Made by a program: the position numbers and the translations under genes. This document shows positions 36,329 through 43,726 of a DNA stretch of 47,065 bases, piece by piece. How positions within the stretch are numbered: the first letter of the stretch is position 1; each line of letters begins with the position of its first letter. The stretch comes from a virus. Location: positions 1 to 47,065 of the IMG/VR virus record IMGVR_UViG_3300042691_025774. One strand, given 5' to 3'. Below the pieces are notes generated by a model, which did not search any database, had not been told where the DNA came from, and worked only from the letters and a program-made list of their open reading frames with translations.

Positions 36329-36356
36329 TAAAAAAATCCCACATTTCTGTAGGATT
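36329..36356 (-). terminator. Intrinsic terminator after the tail tube gene
   Basis: Minus-strand hairpin with arms at 36348-36356 and 36335-36343 (nine pairs, one G-U), a GAAA tetraloop, then T-rich sequence. It lies 23 bases past the tail tube stop codon and separates tube from gp26-like gene. Confidence 0.8.
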
Positions 36357-36378
36357 CTCTTGAATATTTAATTTTATT

Positions 36379-36867
36379 TTAGTACACCAAAATACATCTA
36401 TCAGGTCTAAGCGTAGCCTTAACGGTAACTAACTTATCTGAGTCATAACTTAAAGAGTCAAAATCAACACCTGTTAAAAATGTACCAATAAGTAACCACT
36501 TTTCAACCGCAACACCTGTTGGGTCTAACATTTCAAGTGTGATGTCTTTTTTGTATCCTGCCGCATAACCCATACGACCTGTAACAGATTCAGCATGTAA
36601 ACGAACCCATTCCATAAGTGCTTGTGAAGCAGAAGGTCCGATTGGATCACGAAAAGTAACATCCATAGGTTCCCAATTGAATTTACCTGCAACATACGTT
36701 TCAGTATTTAAAAACGGAATCGGAACCTCATTAATTTTAATTTTAGGTCTAGTTGTTGATTCAACATACCAAGAGTTAATCCCAAGTGAATTTGGGAAAG
36801 AAAGTATAAACCTGTTTTGTCTTTTAGGTTCGTACTGTAAAGGCATTTTCATTAATAAGTCAGCCAT
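36379..36867 (-). CDS. Tail tube protein, gp19-like
   Basis: Forms the inner tube of the contractile tail. The protein begins MADLLMKMPLQYEPKRQNRF, then I-L-S-F-P-N, V-E-S-T-T-R-P-K-I, T-Y-V-A-G-K-F-N-W-E-P-M-D-V-T-F-R-D-P-I-G-P-S, and E-W-V-R-L-H, L-E-M-L-D-P-T-G-V-A-V-E-K-W-L-L-I-G-T-F, which is the pattern of T4 gp19 and related tube proteins. Length 162 aa matches T4 gp19 (163 aa). It has its own TATTTATA box and a strong terminator, as expected for a very abundant virion protein. Confidence 0.9.
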   Translation of the reverse strand: MADLLMKMPLQYEPKRQNRFILSFPNSLGINSWYVESTTRPKIKINEVPIPFLNTETYVAGKFNWEPMDVTFRDPIGPSASQALMEWVRLHAESVTGRMGYAAGYKKDITLEMLDPTGVAVEKWLLIGTFLTGVDFDSLSYDSDKLVTVKATLRPDRCILVY

Positions 36868-36898
36868 GTCTATTTGTTTTAAAAAATTTTATTTTATT

Positions 36899-36906
36899 TA
36901 TAAATA
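36899..36906 (-). promoter_or_regulatory. Candidate late-promoter box TATTTATA (tail tube)
   Basis: Minus-strand AATATTTATAAATAAAAT in the 111-bp region upstream of the tail tube gene, 31 nt before the ATG. No other gene or clear structure was found in this gap. Confidence 0.45.
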
Positions 36907-36978
36907 TTAGTTCGTTTAATTTTTTTCTATTTACTTTCTACTTTTTAAGAATTATCTATTAACTATAAAATAATTATA

Positions 36979-37851
36979 TTAATTAACTTTTCTTTTTTCT
37001 CCTCCTTTAGTTAAATATATATCTACTGGTTTTTCTGGATATTCTTTTTCTAAAAACCCTGATATCTTTTCTATGTTTCTTGGGTCATCGTCTGAAAACC
37101 CAATTTTTGGTTCTTTATTTAACATATCATTTTTGAATAATCCTTTTACCCCAATCTCATTTGAAAGTTCTTTACAGTATGAAATGAAATGTCTTAAAGC
37201 AATTATTTTCCCTTCTTCGGGATTTGATGCTGAACCACCTCCGAAACCAGGATTTGTAACAGGTGCAAAATAACAAAGTTCTAAATAATCGTCTATAACT
37301 TCTTTATCTGAAAGTCCACTGGCATCTTGATCCATAATTAATGATATATATCTTTTTAAGTTCTCTACACATCTTTTTGAATCAATTCCTTGATGGTTAC
37401 TAATAATAAGGTTATATGTTGCTTCTTTCATTACTTCAGGGGAATGTCCTCTTGCTGTAATTATTGCAAATACGGACCCACCATTTATACATTCCACAAA
37501 ATCTCCCCAAGACGGACCTGTTTTTGCTAACATACAATCAGTTAAAAAGTTTTTATCACCCTCTACTGTAAAATTACGATAAGGATTATTTGCATAACCA
37601 ATAATGGTTTTACCTTTATATTCAAAATTTTCATTACCGATTTGACCTCTATATTCTGCAAAATCTTCTGTACTCATTTTTACCTCTTCATCATTATCGT
37701 CTAAAACAATAATAGTTGTCGGCATAAATAAAATATTGTCGTCCCAGTCAAAAGCATAATATTTTAAATCAGGAACTCCTTCTTCAGAAATACCTTCTTT
37801 AACAATCTTGAATACTTCGTTTCTAATTAGTCTTTTTAAGTTCATAATCAT
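36979..37851 (-). CDS. HAD-superfamily phosphatase-like protein with targeting-like N-terminus, 290 aa
   Basis: HAD motif I is F-D-W-D-D-N-I-L near residues 33-40 (nucleophile and acid Asp), motif II is A-I-I-T-A-R-G near 130, and the metal-binding motif IV is G-F-S-D-D-D-P-R-N near 250, so the catalytic set looks intact. The substrate cannot be read; nucleotide or nucleic-acid end phosphate is possible. The N-terminus, L-K-R-L-I-R-N-E-V-F-K-I-V-K-E-G, is a basic amphipathic helix ending V-K-E/G, similar to those of nearby late proteins and compatible with a cleaved capsid-targeting peptide. Its ATG overlaps the TGA of the 45-aa gene (ATGA). A second Met at codon 3 could also start. Confidence 0.7.
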   Translation of the reverse strand: MIMNLKRLIRNEVFKIVKEGISEEGVPDLKYYAFDWDDNILFMPTTIIVLDDNDEEVKMSTEDFAEYRGQIGNENFEYKGKTIIGYANNPYRNFTVEGDKNFLTDCMLAKTGPSWGDFVECINGGSVFAIITARGHSPEVMKEATYNLIISNHQGIDSKRCVENLKRYISLIMDQDASGLSDKEVIDDYLELCYFAPVTNPGFGGGSASNPEEGKIIALRHFISYCKELSNEIGVKGLFKNDMLNKEPKIGFSDDDPRNIEKISGFLEKEYPEKPVDIYLTKGGEKRKVN

Positions 37852-37985
37852 TTTTTGTAATATTCTAAAAGTTTTTCAAGTTGTTTTTCAGTTATAATAA
37901 TGTTTTGTTTTTTTTCAGAGTATGATTTTTTACCCTCATTTTTATAACCCAAAGATTCTTTAATTAATTTTTTTGTAATTTTCAT
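37848..37985 (-). CDS. Small lysine-rich protein, 45 aa
   Basis: ATG at 37983-37985, TGA at 37848-37850 overlapping the HAD gene start by four bases (ATGA). The product starts MKITKKLIKESLGY and ends with a helix I-I-I-T-E-K-Q-L-E-K-L-L-E-Y-Y-K-K. About a third of the residues are Lys or Glu. The start carries I-K-E/S, as in its neighbours. The coupling to both neighbours (five bases after the 212-aa stop) supports it as a real gene; function unknown. Confidence 0.6.
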   Translation of the reverse strand: MKITKKLIKESLGYKNEGKKSYSEKKQNIIITEKQLEKLLEYYKK

Positions 37986-37990
37986 AACTT

Positions 37991-38629
37991 TTATTTTGAT
38001 CCGTATATTCCACTCACTTCAAATGGAGATTTTTTAAGTATTGGTTTAGGGGTTTCCCTATTTGTTGGTATTTGTTGTAATGGTTTTGTTTGTAATGGTT
38101 TCATATTAGATTGAACCTTTACATTTTTAATTTTATTTAAAAATTCTTTTAAATTTCTTTTAAAACTATTTTTAAATTCGCTTACAAAAATTTCATTAGT
38201 TGGTGCTTTAGATAAGTGATTTAAATCACTTATAAATTTTAATATAATAGTTATATCTTCTCGTGATAACGTAGTTAATCTTTGTGACCTTGAGAACTTC
38301 CCTAATCTATCTTCTATTTCACGAAAATTTAACGGAGTTAATTTCATTACGTAATTAATGTTTGTAATTTTTTGAATAAACTCATTAAACATTTTAGTTA
38401 TAAGATATTTTACTTTATCAGCATCATCATAATCTTCGTCATATGTTCTTTTAAAAATGTCTGATAATATATTATTAGCATCTGTCATTAACCTCAACAA
38501 ATATTCTTTATCATATTCTTCAAGTTTATCATATTTTTCAATTTTAGGTGTTGGTGTTGATTGTTCTTTAATCACACGTTTAACAATTCTTGATAAATCA
38601 TTTTCTGTTAATCTTATAATTTTTTTCAT
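37991..38629 (-). CDS. Lysine-rich helical late protein with RLTE..IVKRVIKE N-terminus, 212 aa
   Basis: The N-terminus MKKIIRLTENDLSRIVKRVI followed by K-E-Q is a basic amphipathic helix of a type I recall on several unrelated proteins of Bacteroidota phages. The I-K-E/Q end fits the (I/L)-x-E cleavage rule of T4 prohead protease. The rest is helical and highly charged with a Pro/Lys-rich tail. No enzyme motif. Lying between sheath and tube genes, with a TATATTTATA box 11 nt upstream of its ATG, it is probably late. A packaged internal protein is the leading guess; family unknown. Confidence 0.65.
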   Translation of the reverse strand: MKKIIRLTENDLSRIVKRVIKEQSTPTPKIEKYDKLEEYDKEYLLRLMTDANNILSDIFKRTYDEDYDDADKVKYLITKMFNEFIQKITNINYVMKLTPLNFREIEDRLGKFSRSQRLTTLSREDITIILKFISDLNHLSKAPTNEIFVSEFKNSFKRNLKEFLNKIKNVKVQSNMKPLQTKPLQQIPTNRETPKPILKKSPFEVSGIYGSK

Positions 38630-38640
38630 ATTTTTTATTT

Positions 38641-38648
38641 TATAAATA
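38641..38648 (-). promoter_or_regulatory. Candidate late-promoter box TATTTATA (212-aa, 45-aa and HAD genes)
   Basis: Minus-strand TATATTTATAAAATAAAA, immediately after the sheath hairpin and 11 nt before the ATG of the 212-aa gene. Confidence 0.4.
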
Positions 38649-38651
38649 TAA

Positions 38652-38675
38652 GTGGGAGTAGTTTCCTACCCCCAC
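38652..38675 (-). terminator. Terminator-like hairpin after the tail sheath gene
   Basis: Minus-strand arms 38666-38675 and 38652-38661 pair over ten positions (one G-U) around a GAAA tetraloop, ten bases past the sheath stop. Only a weak T-tract follows, so it may be a leaky terminator or an mRNA-stabilising hairpin. Confidence 0.65.
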
Positions 38676-38685
38676 ATTTTTATTA

Positions 38686-41600
38686 TTAGATGTTATCAAA
38701 CGATGCCCCTGTTGGAGTAATGATGAACTCGATGTCGATAAATTCAAGTGCTCTTGTAGGTTTCAAGAAGATTTTACCTGTAAGAGTGTTTGAGTCAAGA
38801 TCCTCAGGTGTGTTTGAAACTGTCACACGGAAATCAATTAAACCTCTATCTCTTCTGATTGAATCTAAGATTGGGTTAACTGAATCCAAGAAATCTTGTC
38901 TTACTTTATTGTCGTTTTGTTCAAACAATAATCTAACTGCAACTGCTGAAATCAATTTACGAGCTTGTAACAACAATCTTCTAACATTGATTCTATCAAG
39001 TGCCGATTGTCTAACTTGAAGAGTTTTGTTACCCCAAATTACTGTACCCACATCGTTAAAAGTTGCAATTGGATTGATTCTTCCTTTGTAAAGAGTATCT
39101 CTATCTTCTTGAGTTAAAGTTTTACGTGCTTTAATTGAATTCACAATACCTCTTGTGTAACCCGCCGATGCGAACCAAGGAAATGCAATGTTGTCAGTTA
39201 ACGCTAAGTTTCTTGTAACTTCAGCCGTTGCCGGTAAGTAGATTTGAGTATTATTTACACTATCTCTTGTAAGTACCCAAGGGTAGTAAGTTGCAGTGTA
39301 GTTAGAATCAAGACCTGTTGTCTCTAAATTATCTACCGCCTCTTGAGGATAGATAGTGTTGGTATCTACCGGATCAAGGGTTGGTGAGAATAAATCAAAG
39401 TCAGGTGTAGTACAGATGTAGATTGAATCTGCTCTGTCTGTTTCTATCATTGTAACCGCTTCCTCAACTAAGTTTGAGTTGTTTACATAGTCAATACCAG
39501 GAGTAACAAATACATTGATGTTAACCGCTTCAGGGTTAGCCAATGTTTTTTGTCCCCAAAGGTATGCGTAGTAGTCAGTATTACCCCACACTTCTTGGTT
39601 AGGCCCTGAGATTTGTTTAAATGCTCCCCATCCTGTTGCTGTCGGATAAGTAATTGACGCTTCCGCACCAAACTTATAACCACTAGCACCTAAGATAAAT
39701 CTATCATCGTTAGTTCTATATTCTCTATAGATATCCCAACCATCAAACCCTCCGTAAGCTAGTAATGTAAATTTACGAGTGTTAAGTTTGTAGTATGCGT
39801 CATCAATTTCTGAAGGTTCAGATCTAAATGATGTAACACCTACTTCGTACGCTGATTGCCCTGATGTCGGTCCTGATGTGATTGTTACAACAGTTGCCCC
39901 ACTATCAAAGTGGAAACCTTTAGTTATATAACCCCAATCAATACCTACAGTGTCAGTTCCTAAATTTGCCGGAAGTTGTTTACCTTTATATTGGAAGAAA
40001 TCTGAATCATAACCCGTGATATTTGAAATACCTAAGTATGCAAATCTTGGATTTTCTCCACTTGAAATAACTGTATTATCTCCACCTGAAGATGATCCGA
40101 ATGGTGGGTTATAAATAACATCACCCGCTTTCAAATATTTTGTTTTATAATTTACAAACGGAGGTGTTGCAGTATCGTATTCTCTTGAAATGTAACCTTC
40201 AAAACCACAAGGAAGTGCATCTGATGGTGCTTCCTCACTCATTTCTAACATTATGTATTTAGACTTAAGTGCAAATTCACCATTTGCTGTACCAACTTTG
40301 TTTGCCACATAATTGTTTAATGTTGGATCCATTGAACAATTTGTAAAACTTTCAAGTACTACAACATTTCTATCGGTATCAAAGTAATCTCTTATAAATA
40401 AATCAAATGTTCCGTTAGCAAATGATACGTTACCAATAGAAAGTTTAACTAATCTGTTTGCGGCATTACCATCAGAAATTAATCTAAACTTAAATAATTT
40501 GTAAGTTTTATTACCTCTAAGTTCAGAAACAATGTAAGGAGTTTCAGGTGTTTGGTATTGCTCAAGATAAAAACCAATTGAATCAGTTTCTAATGATCTA
40601 GCACCTAAAGTAGAAACTAAAGATCCGTTAATACCTCTAATTTTACCATTTCTGTATCCATTAAGTAATAATGTGTAATAAACCTCCTCAACAAATAATG
40701 GAACTTCTTCTTTATCTTTACCAAAGTTTGATCTACCAAAAACGTTTGAGATTGAATTTACATCAGTTGATTGCAAACTTGTTTCAAAATTAAATGTGTC
40801 TCCATCTGAAGAAACCCCAGAAACAACAAACGTTGAAAGTGGATTTTCTGAAACTGCAGAATATGACCCTGTGGTTATTAATGTAACATCTGTTTTTCCT
40901 GTTACTTCATAATTAGGTCCTTTTTGCTGACTATTATATTCAGAAAGACCTCTTGATCTAAGGGTTGCAACTACTAAGTTATCATAATCAGAATATGCAG
41001 TTCCTGAATAATTTGTTAAATAAACAGCCATTGAACCTGAATAAACAGATGCCGTTATTGCTGATATTGATGATAAAGATGCTCCAAAACCAAAACCACT
41101 ATAATCTCCCGATGCGTAGTTAAATAATGAGTAGTACCATGCATCATTTTTGTATGATGACAAATCTGCATTTGTTAAATTAACATTATCAACACTTAAA
41201 ACATTTGATAATGTGGTAACCGCACTTAACGATGATCCTGTTACACCTGATAGTGTATTTGAATTAACTGAACCCCAAAAATATGAAGTATTTGCAAATG
41301 TAGCTGAAGATACGGAATAAAGATTAATTTGATCAACAATCGACTTTCTAAAATCTAAATCAATGGTTGATGAACCATTAGTATCTGTAGAGTATGTTGA
41401 ATAAAATACAGAACTTAATGCTGCTGGTACTGAAGTGATAACTACATTTCCACTGTTACCTGTTGTACCTGTAAAGTTTACATAAACAGGACCAGTATTA
41501 CCGGTAGCACCTAATGTTGATGGGTTTATATTACCGATAGTGGTAATAGACCAAGATGGACCTGCATCATAACCTGATAGTCCTAATACTCTTGTTACGA

Positions 41601-41874
41601 AAAGTTGGTTTGATTGTGATAAATATGATTTAGCGATGTACGCTGCTTCATATTTTGGAATTTGAGTGTTAACAAATTTCTCAGGACTTGTACCCCCGAA
41701 ATAAACTTGGAATTCATCAAAGTTTCTGATGAATATTGGTTCGAAAGCCGGTCCTTGTAGAGTTTCTCCAACAATGCCTAATGTTGTAACCCCTACACTT
41801 TGTGCCACAAATGTTAAATCTCTCTCTGAAGTGTATACTCCAGGTGAAACGAATACTTTGTTACTTGATGCCAT
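38686..41874 (-). CDS. Tail sheath protein, gp18-like, 1062 aa
   Basis: Contractile sheath subunit. The N-terminus V-F-V-S-P-G-V-Y-T-S-E-R-D-L-T and T-L-G-I-V-G-E-T-L-Q-G-P-A-F-E-P, then Q-L-F-V-T-R-V-L, is the standard sheath start. The C-terminal domain (G-N-K-T-L-Q, N-V-R-R-L-L-L-Q-A-R-K-L-I-S-A-V-A-V-R-L-L-F-E-Q-N-D, ending I-D-I-E-F-I-I-T-P-T-G) is the conserved sheath core. At 1062 aa it is much longer than T4 gp18 (659 aa). The extra length lies in the Ser/Thr/Asn/Gly-rich middle (about 120-450), probably added surface domains. It has its own TATTTATA-type box and a downstream hairpin. Confidence 0.9.
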   Translation of the reverse strand: MASSNKVFVSPGVYTSERDLTFVAQSVGVTTLGIVGETLQGPAFEPIFIRNFDEFQVYFGGTSPEKFVNTQIPKYEAAYIAKSYLSQSNQLFVTRVLGLSGYDAGPSWSITTIGNINPSTLGATGNTGPVYVNFTGTTGNSGNVVITSVPAALSSVFYSTYSTDTNGSSTIDLDFRKSIVDQINLYSVSSATFANTSYFWGSVNSNTLSGVTGSSLSAVTTLSNVLSVDNVNLTNADLSSYKNDAWYYSLFNYASGDYSGFGFGASLSSISAITASVYSGSMAVYLTNYSGTAYSDYDNLVVATLRSRGLSEYNSQQKGPNYEVTGKTDVTLITTGSYSAVSENPLSTFVVSGVSSDGDTFNFETSLQSTDVNSISNVFGRSNFGKDKEEVPLFVEEVYYTLLLNGYRNGKIRGINGSLVSTLGARSLETDSIGFYLEQYQTPETPYIVSELRGNKTYKLFKFRLISDGNAANRLVKLSIGNVSFANGTFDLFIRDYFDTDRNVVVLESFTNCSMDPTLNNYVANKVGTANGEFALKSKYIMLEMSEEAPSDALPCGFEGYISREYDTATPPFVNYKTKYLKAGDVIYNPPFGSSSGGDNTVISSGENPRFAYLGISNITGYDSDFFQYKGKQLPANLGTDTVGIDWGYITKGFHFDSGATVVTITSGPTSGQSAYEVGVTSFRSEPSEIDDAYYKLNTRKFTLLAYGGFDGWDIYREYRTNDDRFILGASGYKFGAEASITYPTATGWGAFKQISGPNQEVWGNTDYYAYLWGQKTLANPEAVNINVFVTPGIDYVNNSNLVEEAVTMIETDRADSIYICTTPDFDLFSPTLDPVDTNTIYPQEAVDNLETTGLDSNYTATYYPWVLTRDSVNNTQIYLPATAEVTRNLALTDNIAFPWFASAGYTRGIVNSIKARKTLTQEDRDTLYKGRINPIATFNDVGTVIWGNKTLQVRQSALDRINVRRLLLQARKLISAVAVRLLFEQNDNKVRQDFLDSVNPILDSIRRDRGLIDFRVTVSNTPEDLDSNTLTGKIFLKPTRALEFIDIEFIITPTGASFDNI

Positions 41875-41906
41875 TTTTTAAAAGTTCTTTTAAGTTTTAT
41901 TTTAAC

Positions 41907-41914
41907 TATAAATA
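41907..41914 (-). promoter_or_regulatory. Candidate late-promoter box TATTTATA (tail sheath)
   Basis: Minus-strand GTATTTATAGTTAAAATA, 32 nt upstream of the sheath ATG, in the 138-bp gap shared with the opposite-strand small gene. Spacing to the ATG matches that of the tail tube gene. Confidence 0.45.
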
Positions 41915-42000
41915 CTTACAAAAAATGTAAAAATCGGGGTTATAATAATATATTTTATGGGTAGTATGAAAAAATTCTGCCTTTTTTCTCACCTTTAAAT

Positions 42001-42007
42001 TATTTAT
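42001..42007 (+). promoter_or_regulatory. TATTTAT box before the plus-strand RHH gene
   Basis: Plus-strand TATTTAT ends five nt before the RHH ATG. A TATAAT also occurs near 41941 on the plus strand, without a good -35. Confidence 0.25.
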
Positions 42008-42012
42008 CTAAT

Positions 42013-42162
42013 ATGAAAAAAATTAAAAACATAAAGATTTCAGAAGAAAGCCATAATCAGCTTAAAAAGTATTGTGATAAAAAAGGATTAAAAATTTATA
42101 AGTTTTTAGAGACTTTAATTAAAGAATCTTGCAGAGAAACAACCGACATCTACGGAGAATAA
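42013..42162 (+). CDS. Small ribbon-helix-helix-like protein, 49 aa
   Basis: ATG at 42013, TAA at 42160-42162. The product has a short N-terminal strand (K-I-K-N-I-K-I-S) then two helices (E-E-S-H-N-Q-L-K-K-Y-C-D-K-K-G and I-Y-K-F-L-E-T-L-I-K-E-S), the arrangement of Arc/MetJ-type ribbon-helix-helix DNA-binding proteins. It is the only plus-strand gene in the structural cluster, divergent from the sheath gene and ending directly against the stop of the gp15-like gene (42163). A local transcription regulator is a fair guess; the family call rests on pattern alone. Confidence 0.6.
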   Translation: MKKIKNIKISEESHNQLKKYCDKKGLKIYKFLETLIKESCRETTDIYGE

Positions 42163-43203
42163 CTACTGAAGATATGCGGTTGTATTAATTAATGACTCTT
42201 TTGAATTATCTATTTTAACAACTTCAAATCTTACAAGATCGTGATCAGTTACTTGAATAGGAGAAATATTATCACCAACATAATTGTTATTTATATAAAC
42301 AGAATATGAATCAACATTGTCAGTTGAATTGACTTTTAAATCTGCAGTATATCTAAACACTTCACTTAATTGTGTAACTCCTGAAATAAAATTAATATTT
42401 AAATCAAAAAAGTTAGGTCTTGCGGGTTCTCCTTTTGCATATCTTGCCTTTGTTTTAAAATCAACTTCAAACATAGATACTTGTCTTGTCACTGCTGGAG
42501 ATACTTGAAATTCCTCTTCATCAATTAAAATACCTTGCATTAAAAACTTATAATTTGAAATATAATACTTTCTTTTTTCAAGATCTTTTGCCGACTCATC
42601 TGAAACATCTTCTAAAATAATTGGAATATAGTTTCCTTTTATTTGTGTATATGCTTGTCTTGATGTGAATTTTTGCATTACAATTTTATTGAACTCATTG
42701 ATCTCTCTCATTCTATTTGCAAAAAATTTAACATTGTAAGTAATATCTACAGGAACTGGTTGAGGTATTTTATAAACATCAACCCCCTTTCTTTGTCCAT
42801 CCCAAGTTGGAACTGTCGCGTATAAAAATTCTTTTCTATCAGGAATGTTATATTTTGTTGATGGGTTTGTTCCGTATTTTACTTCAGGCATTCTAACGGT
42901 AGTGATAAATGGTAATGAAACGTTTTTATCTAAATCCTGAAAGTTCCAAGAGGTAACAAATTGAGCCCAATTTTGGTTTGTAATTATTCTTTCAATATTT
43001 GGTACAACTTTTCCTTCAACAACCGTTTTAAGAGAATCCTTAACAAAATCAAGCATCCCTTTATCTAAATCTGCATGTAAAACCCCTTTTGGTAGGTAAG
43101 TTCCTCCGTCCATTATTTCATCAACCATTTCTTCTCTTCTTTCTAAAAGAGTTTTGACTGGTGTAAGTGGTAAATATTTTTTTTCTTTTTTTGGAAGTGC
43201 CAT
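42163..43203 (-). CDS. Tail terminator / sheath stabiliser, gp15-like, 346 aa
   Basis: In T4, gp15 caps the tail tube and sheath and joins them to the neck. The middle of this protein reads L-P-F-I-T-T-V-R-M-P, then P-V-P-V-D-I-T-Y-N-V-K-F-F-A-N-R-M-R-E-I and K-R-K-Y-Y-I-S-N-Y-K-F-L-M-Q-G-I-L-I, paralleling the I-x-Y-x-x-x-I-x-T-R-Y and final R-x-x-W-S-L-x-F-x-x-x-G-W segments of gp15. The N-terminal ~100 residues and the C-terminal strand-rich extension are extra (T4 gp15 is 272 aa). Position just upstream of the sheath gene is the T4 order (14-15-18). Confidence 0.6.
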   Translation of the reverse strand: MALPKKEKKYLPLTPVKTLLERREEMVDEIMDGGTYLPKGVLHADLDKGMLDFVKDSLKTVVEGKVVPNIERIITNQNWAQFVTSWNFQDLDKNVSLPFITTVRMPEVKYGTNPSTKYNIPDRKEFLYATVPTWDGQRKGVDVYKIPQPVPVDITYNVKFFANRMREINEFNKIVMQKFTSRQAYTQIKGNYIPIILEDVSDESAKDLEKRKYYISNYKFLMQGILIDEEEFQVSPAVTRQVSMFEVDFKTKARYAKGEPARPNFFDLNINFISGVTQLSEVFRYTADLKVNSTDNVDSYSVYINNNYVGDNISPIQVTDHDLVRFEVVKIDNSKESLINTTAYLQ

Positions 43204-43205
43204 TA

Positions 43206-43640
43206 TTAAATTCCTCTAAATTCATTATCTGTAACAGGGGCAGCGTTAATTGAACGATAAAATGGTTTGTACCCTCCATATGTGTGTTTATTATCACTAA
43301 GTACACGACCATCATCAACAACACTATAATAACGAACTCTTGTTTCGGTCTCATAGTATCCGATATAATCACCATAATTAATATCAATACCCAACTCTTC
43401 AAGTTGTTTTTGATAAACCCCAACTTTTAAGTTACCAGGTTCTGTTTGTGATAATCTTGATGATCCGTAATCAACATTGGTTGGAGCCTCAATTTGAACG
43501 TATCCTTTAAATTCAACAGGAGGTAAAAATTGTATAGAATCACTTGACGTTTCACCATATACATCGTCAGAGTCGGTGCGCTGCCTATCAATTCTATAAA
43601 GGACTAAGGTAAAATTCATGTCGCCGTGAAGCCACTCCAT
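43206..43640 (-). CDS. Neck protein, gp14-like (5' end broken by an 11-T run), 144 aa as read
   Basis: The frame as read starts MEWLHGDMNFTLVLYRIDRQ with no ribosome-binding sequence. Immediately upstream, in another frame, is a good start MSNNNKVPINRLSKFFSEED (ATG 43724-43726) that runs into a stop in an 11-T homopolymer. With one more T, or a -1 shift on the T-run, the two join into about 173 aa (…S-E-E-D-F-F-(F)-L-D-Q-E-L-G-M-E-W…). The S-x-F-F-S-E-E-D-F start and the V-G-V-Y-Q-K-Q-L-E-E-L-G-I-D-I-N-Y-G-D-Y-I-G segment resemble neck/head-completion proteins of T4-like phages (gp14 site, before gp15). The family call is moderate. Confidence 0.5.
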   Translation of the reverse strand: MEWLHGDMNFTLVLYRIDRQRTDSDDVYGETSSDSIQFLPPVEFKGYVQIEAPTNVDYGSSRLSQTEPGNLKVGVYQKQLEELGIDINYGDYIGYYETETRVRYYSVVDDGRVLSDNKHTYGGYKPFYRSINAAPVTDNEFRGI

Positions 43641-43654
43641 ACCAAGTTCTTGAT

Positions 43655-43726
43655 CTAAAAAAAAAAATCTTCTTCAGAGAAGAATTTAGACAAACGATTT
43701 ATAGGTACTTTATTATTATTTGACAT
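43655..43726 (-). other. Displaced 5' end of the neck gene (23 codons, ends in T11 run)
   Basis: ATG 43724-43726 opens 23 codons (MSNNNKVPINRL…SEEDFFF) ending at TAG 43655-43657. The stop falls at the end of the homopolymer 43657-43667 (11 A on the plus strand, T on mRNA). The coding sense continues in the next frame, so this is the true N-terminus of the 43206 gene, separated by a -1 frame offset. Confidence 0.65.
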
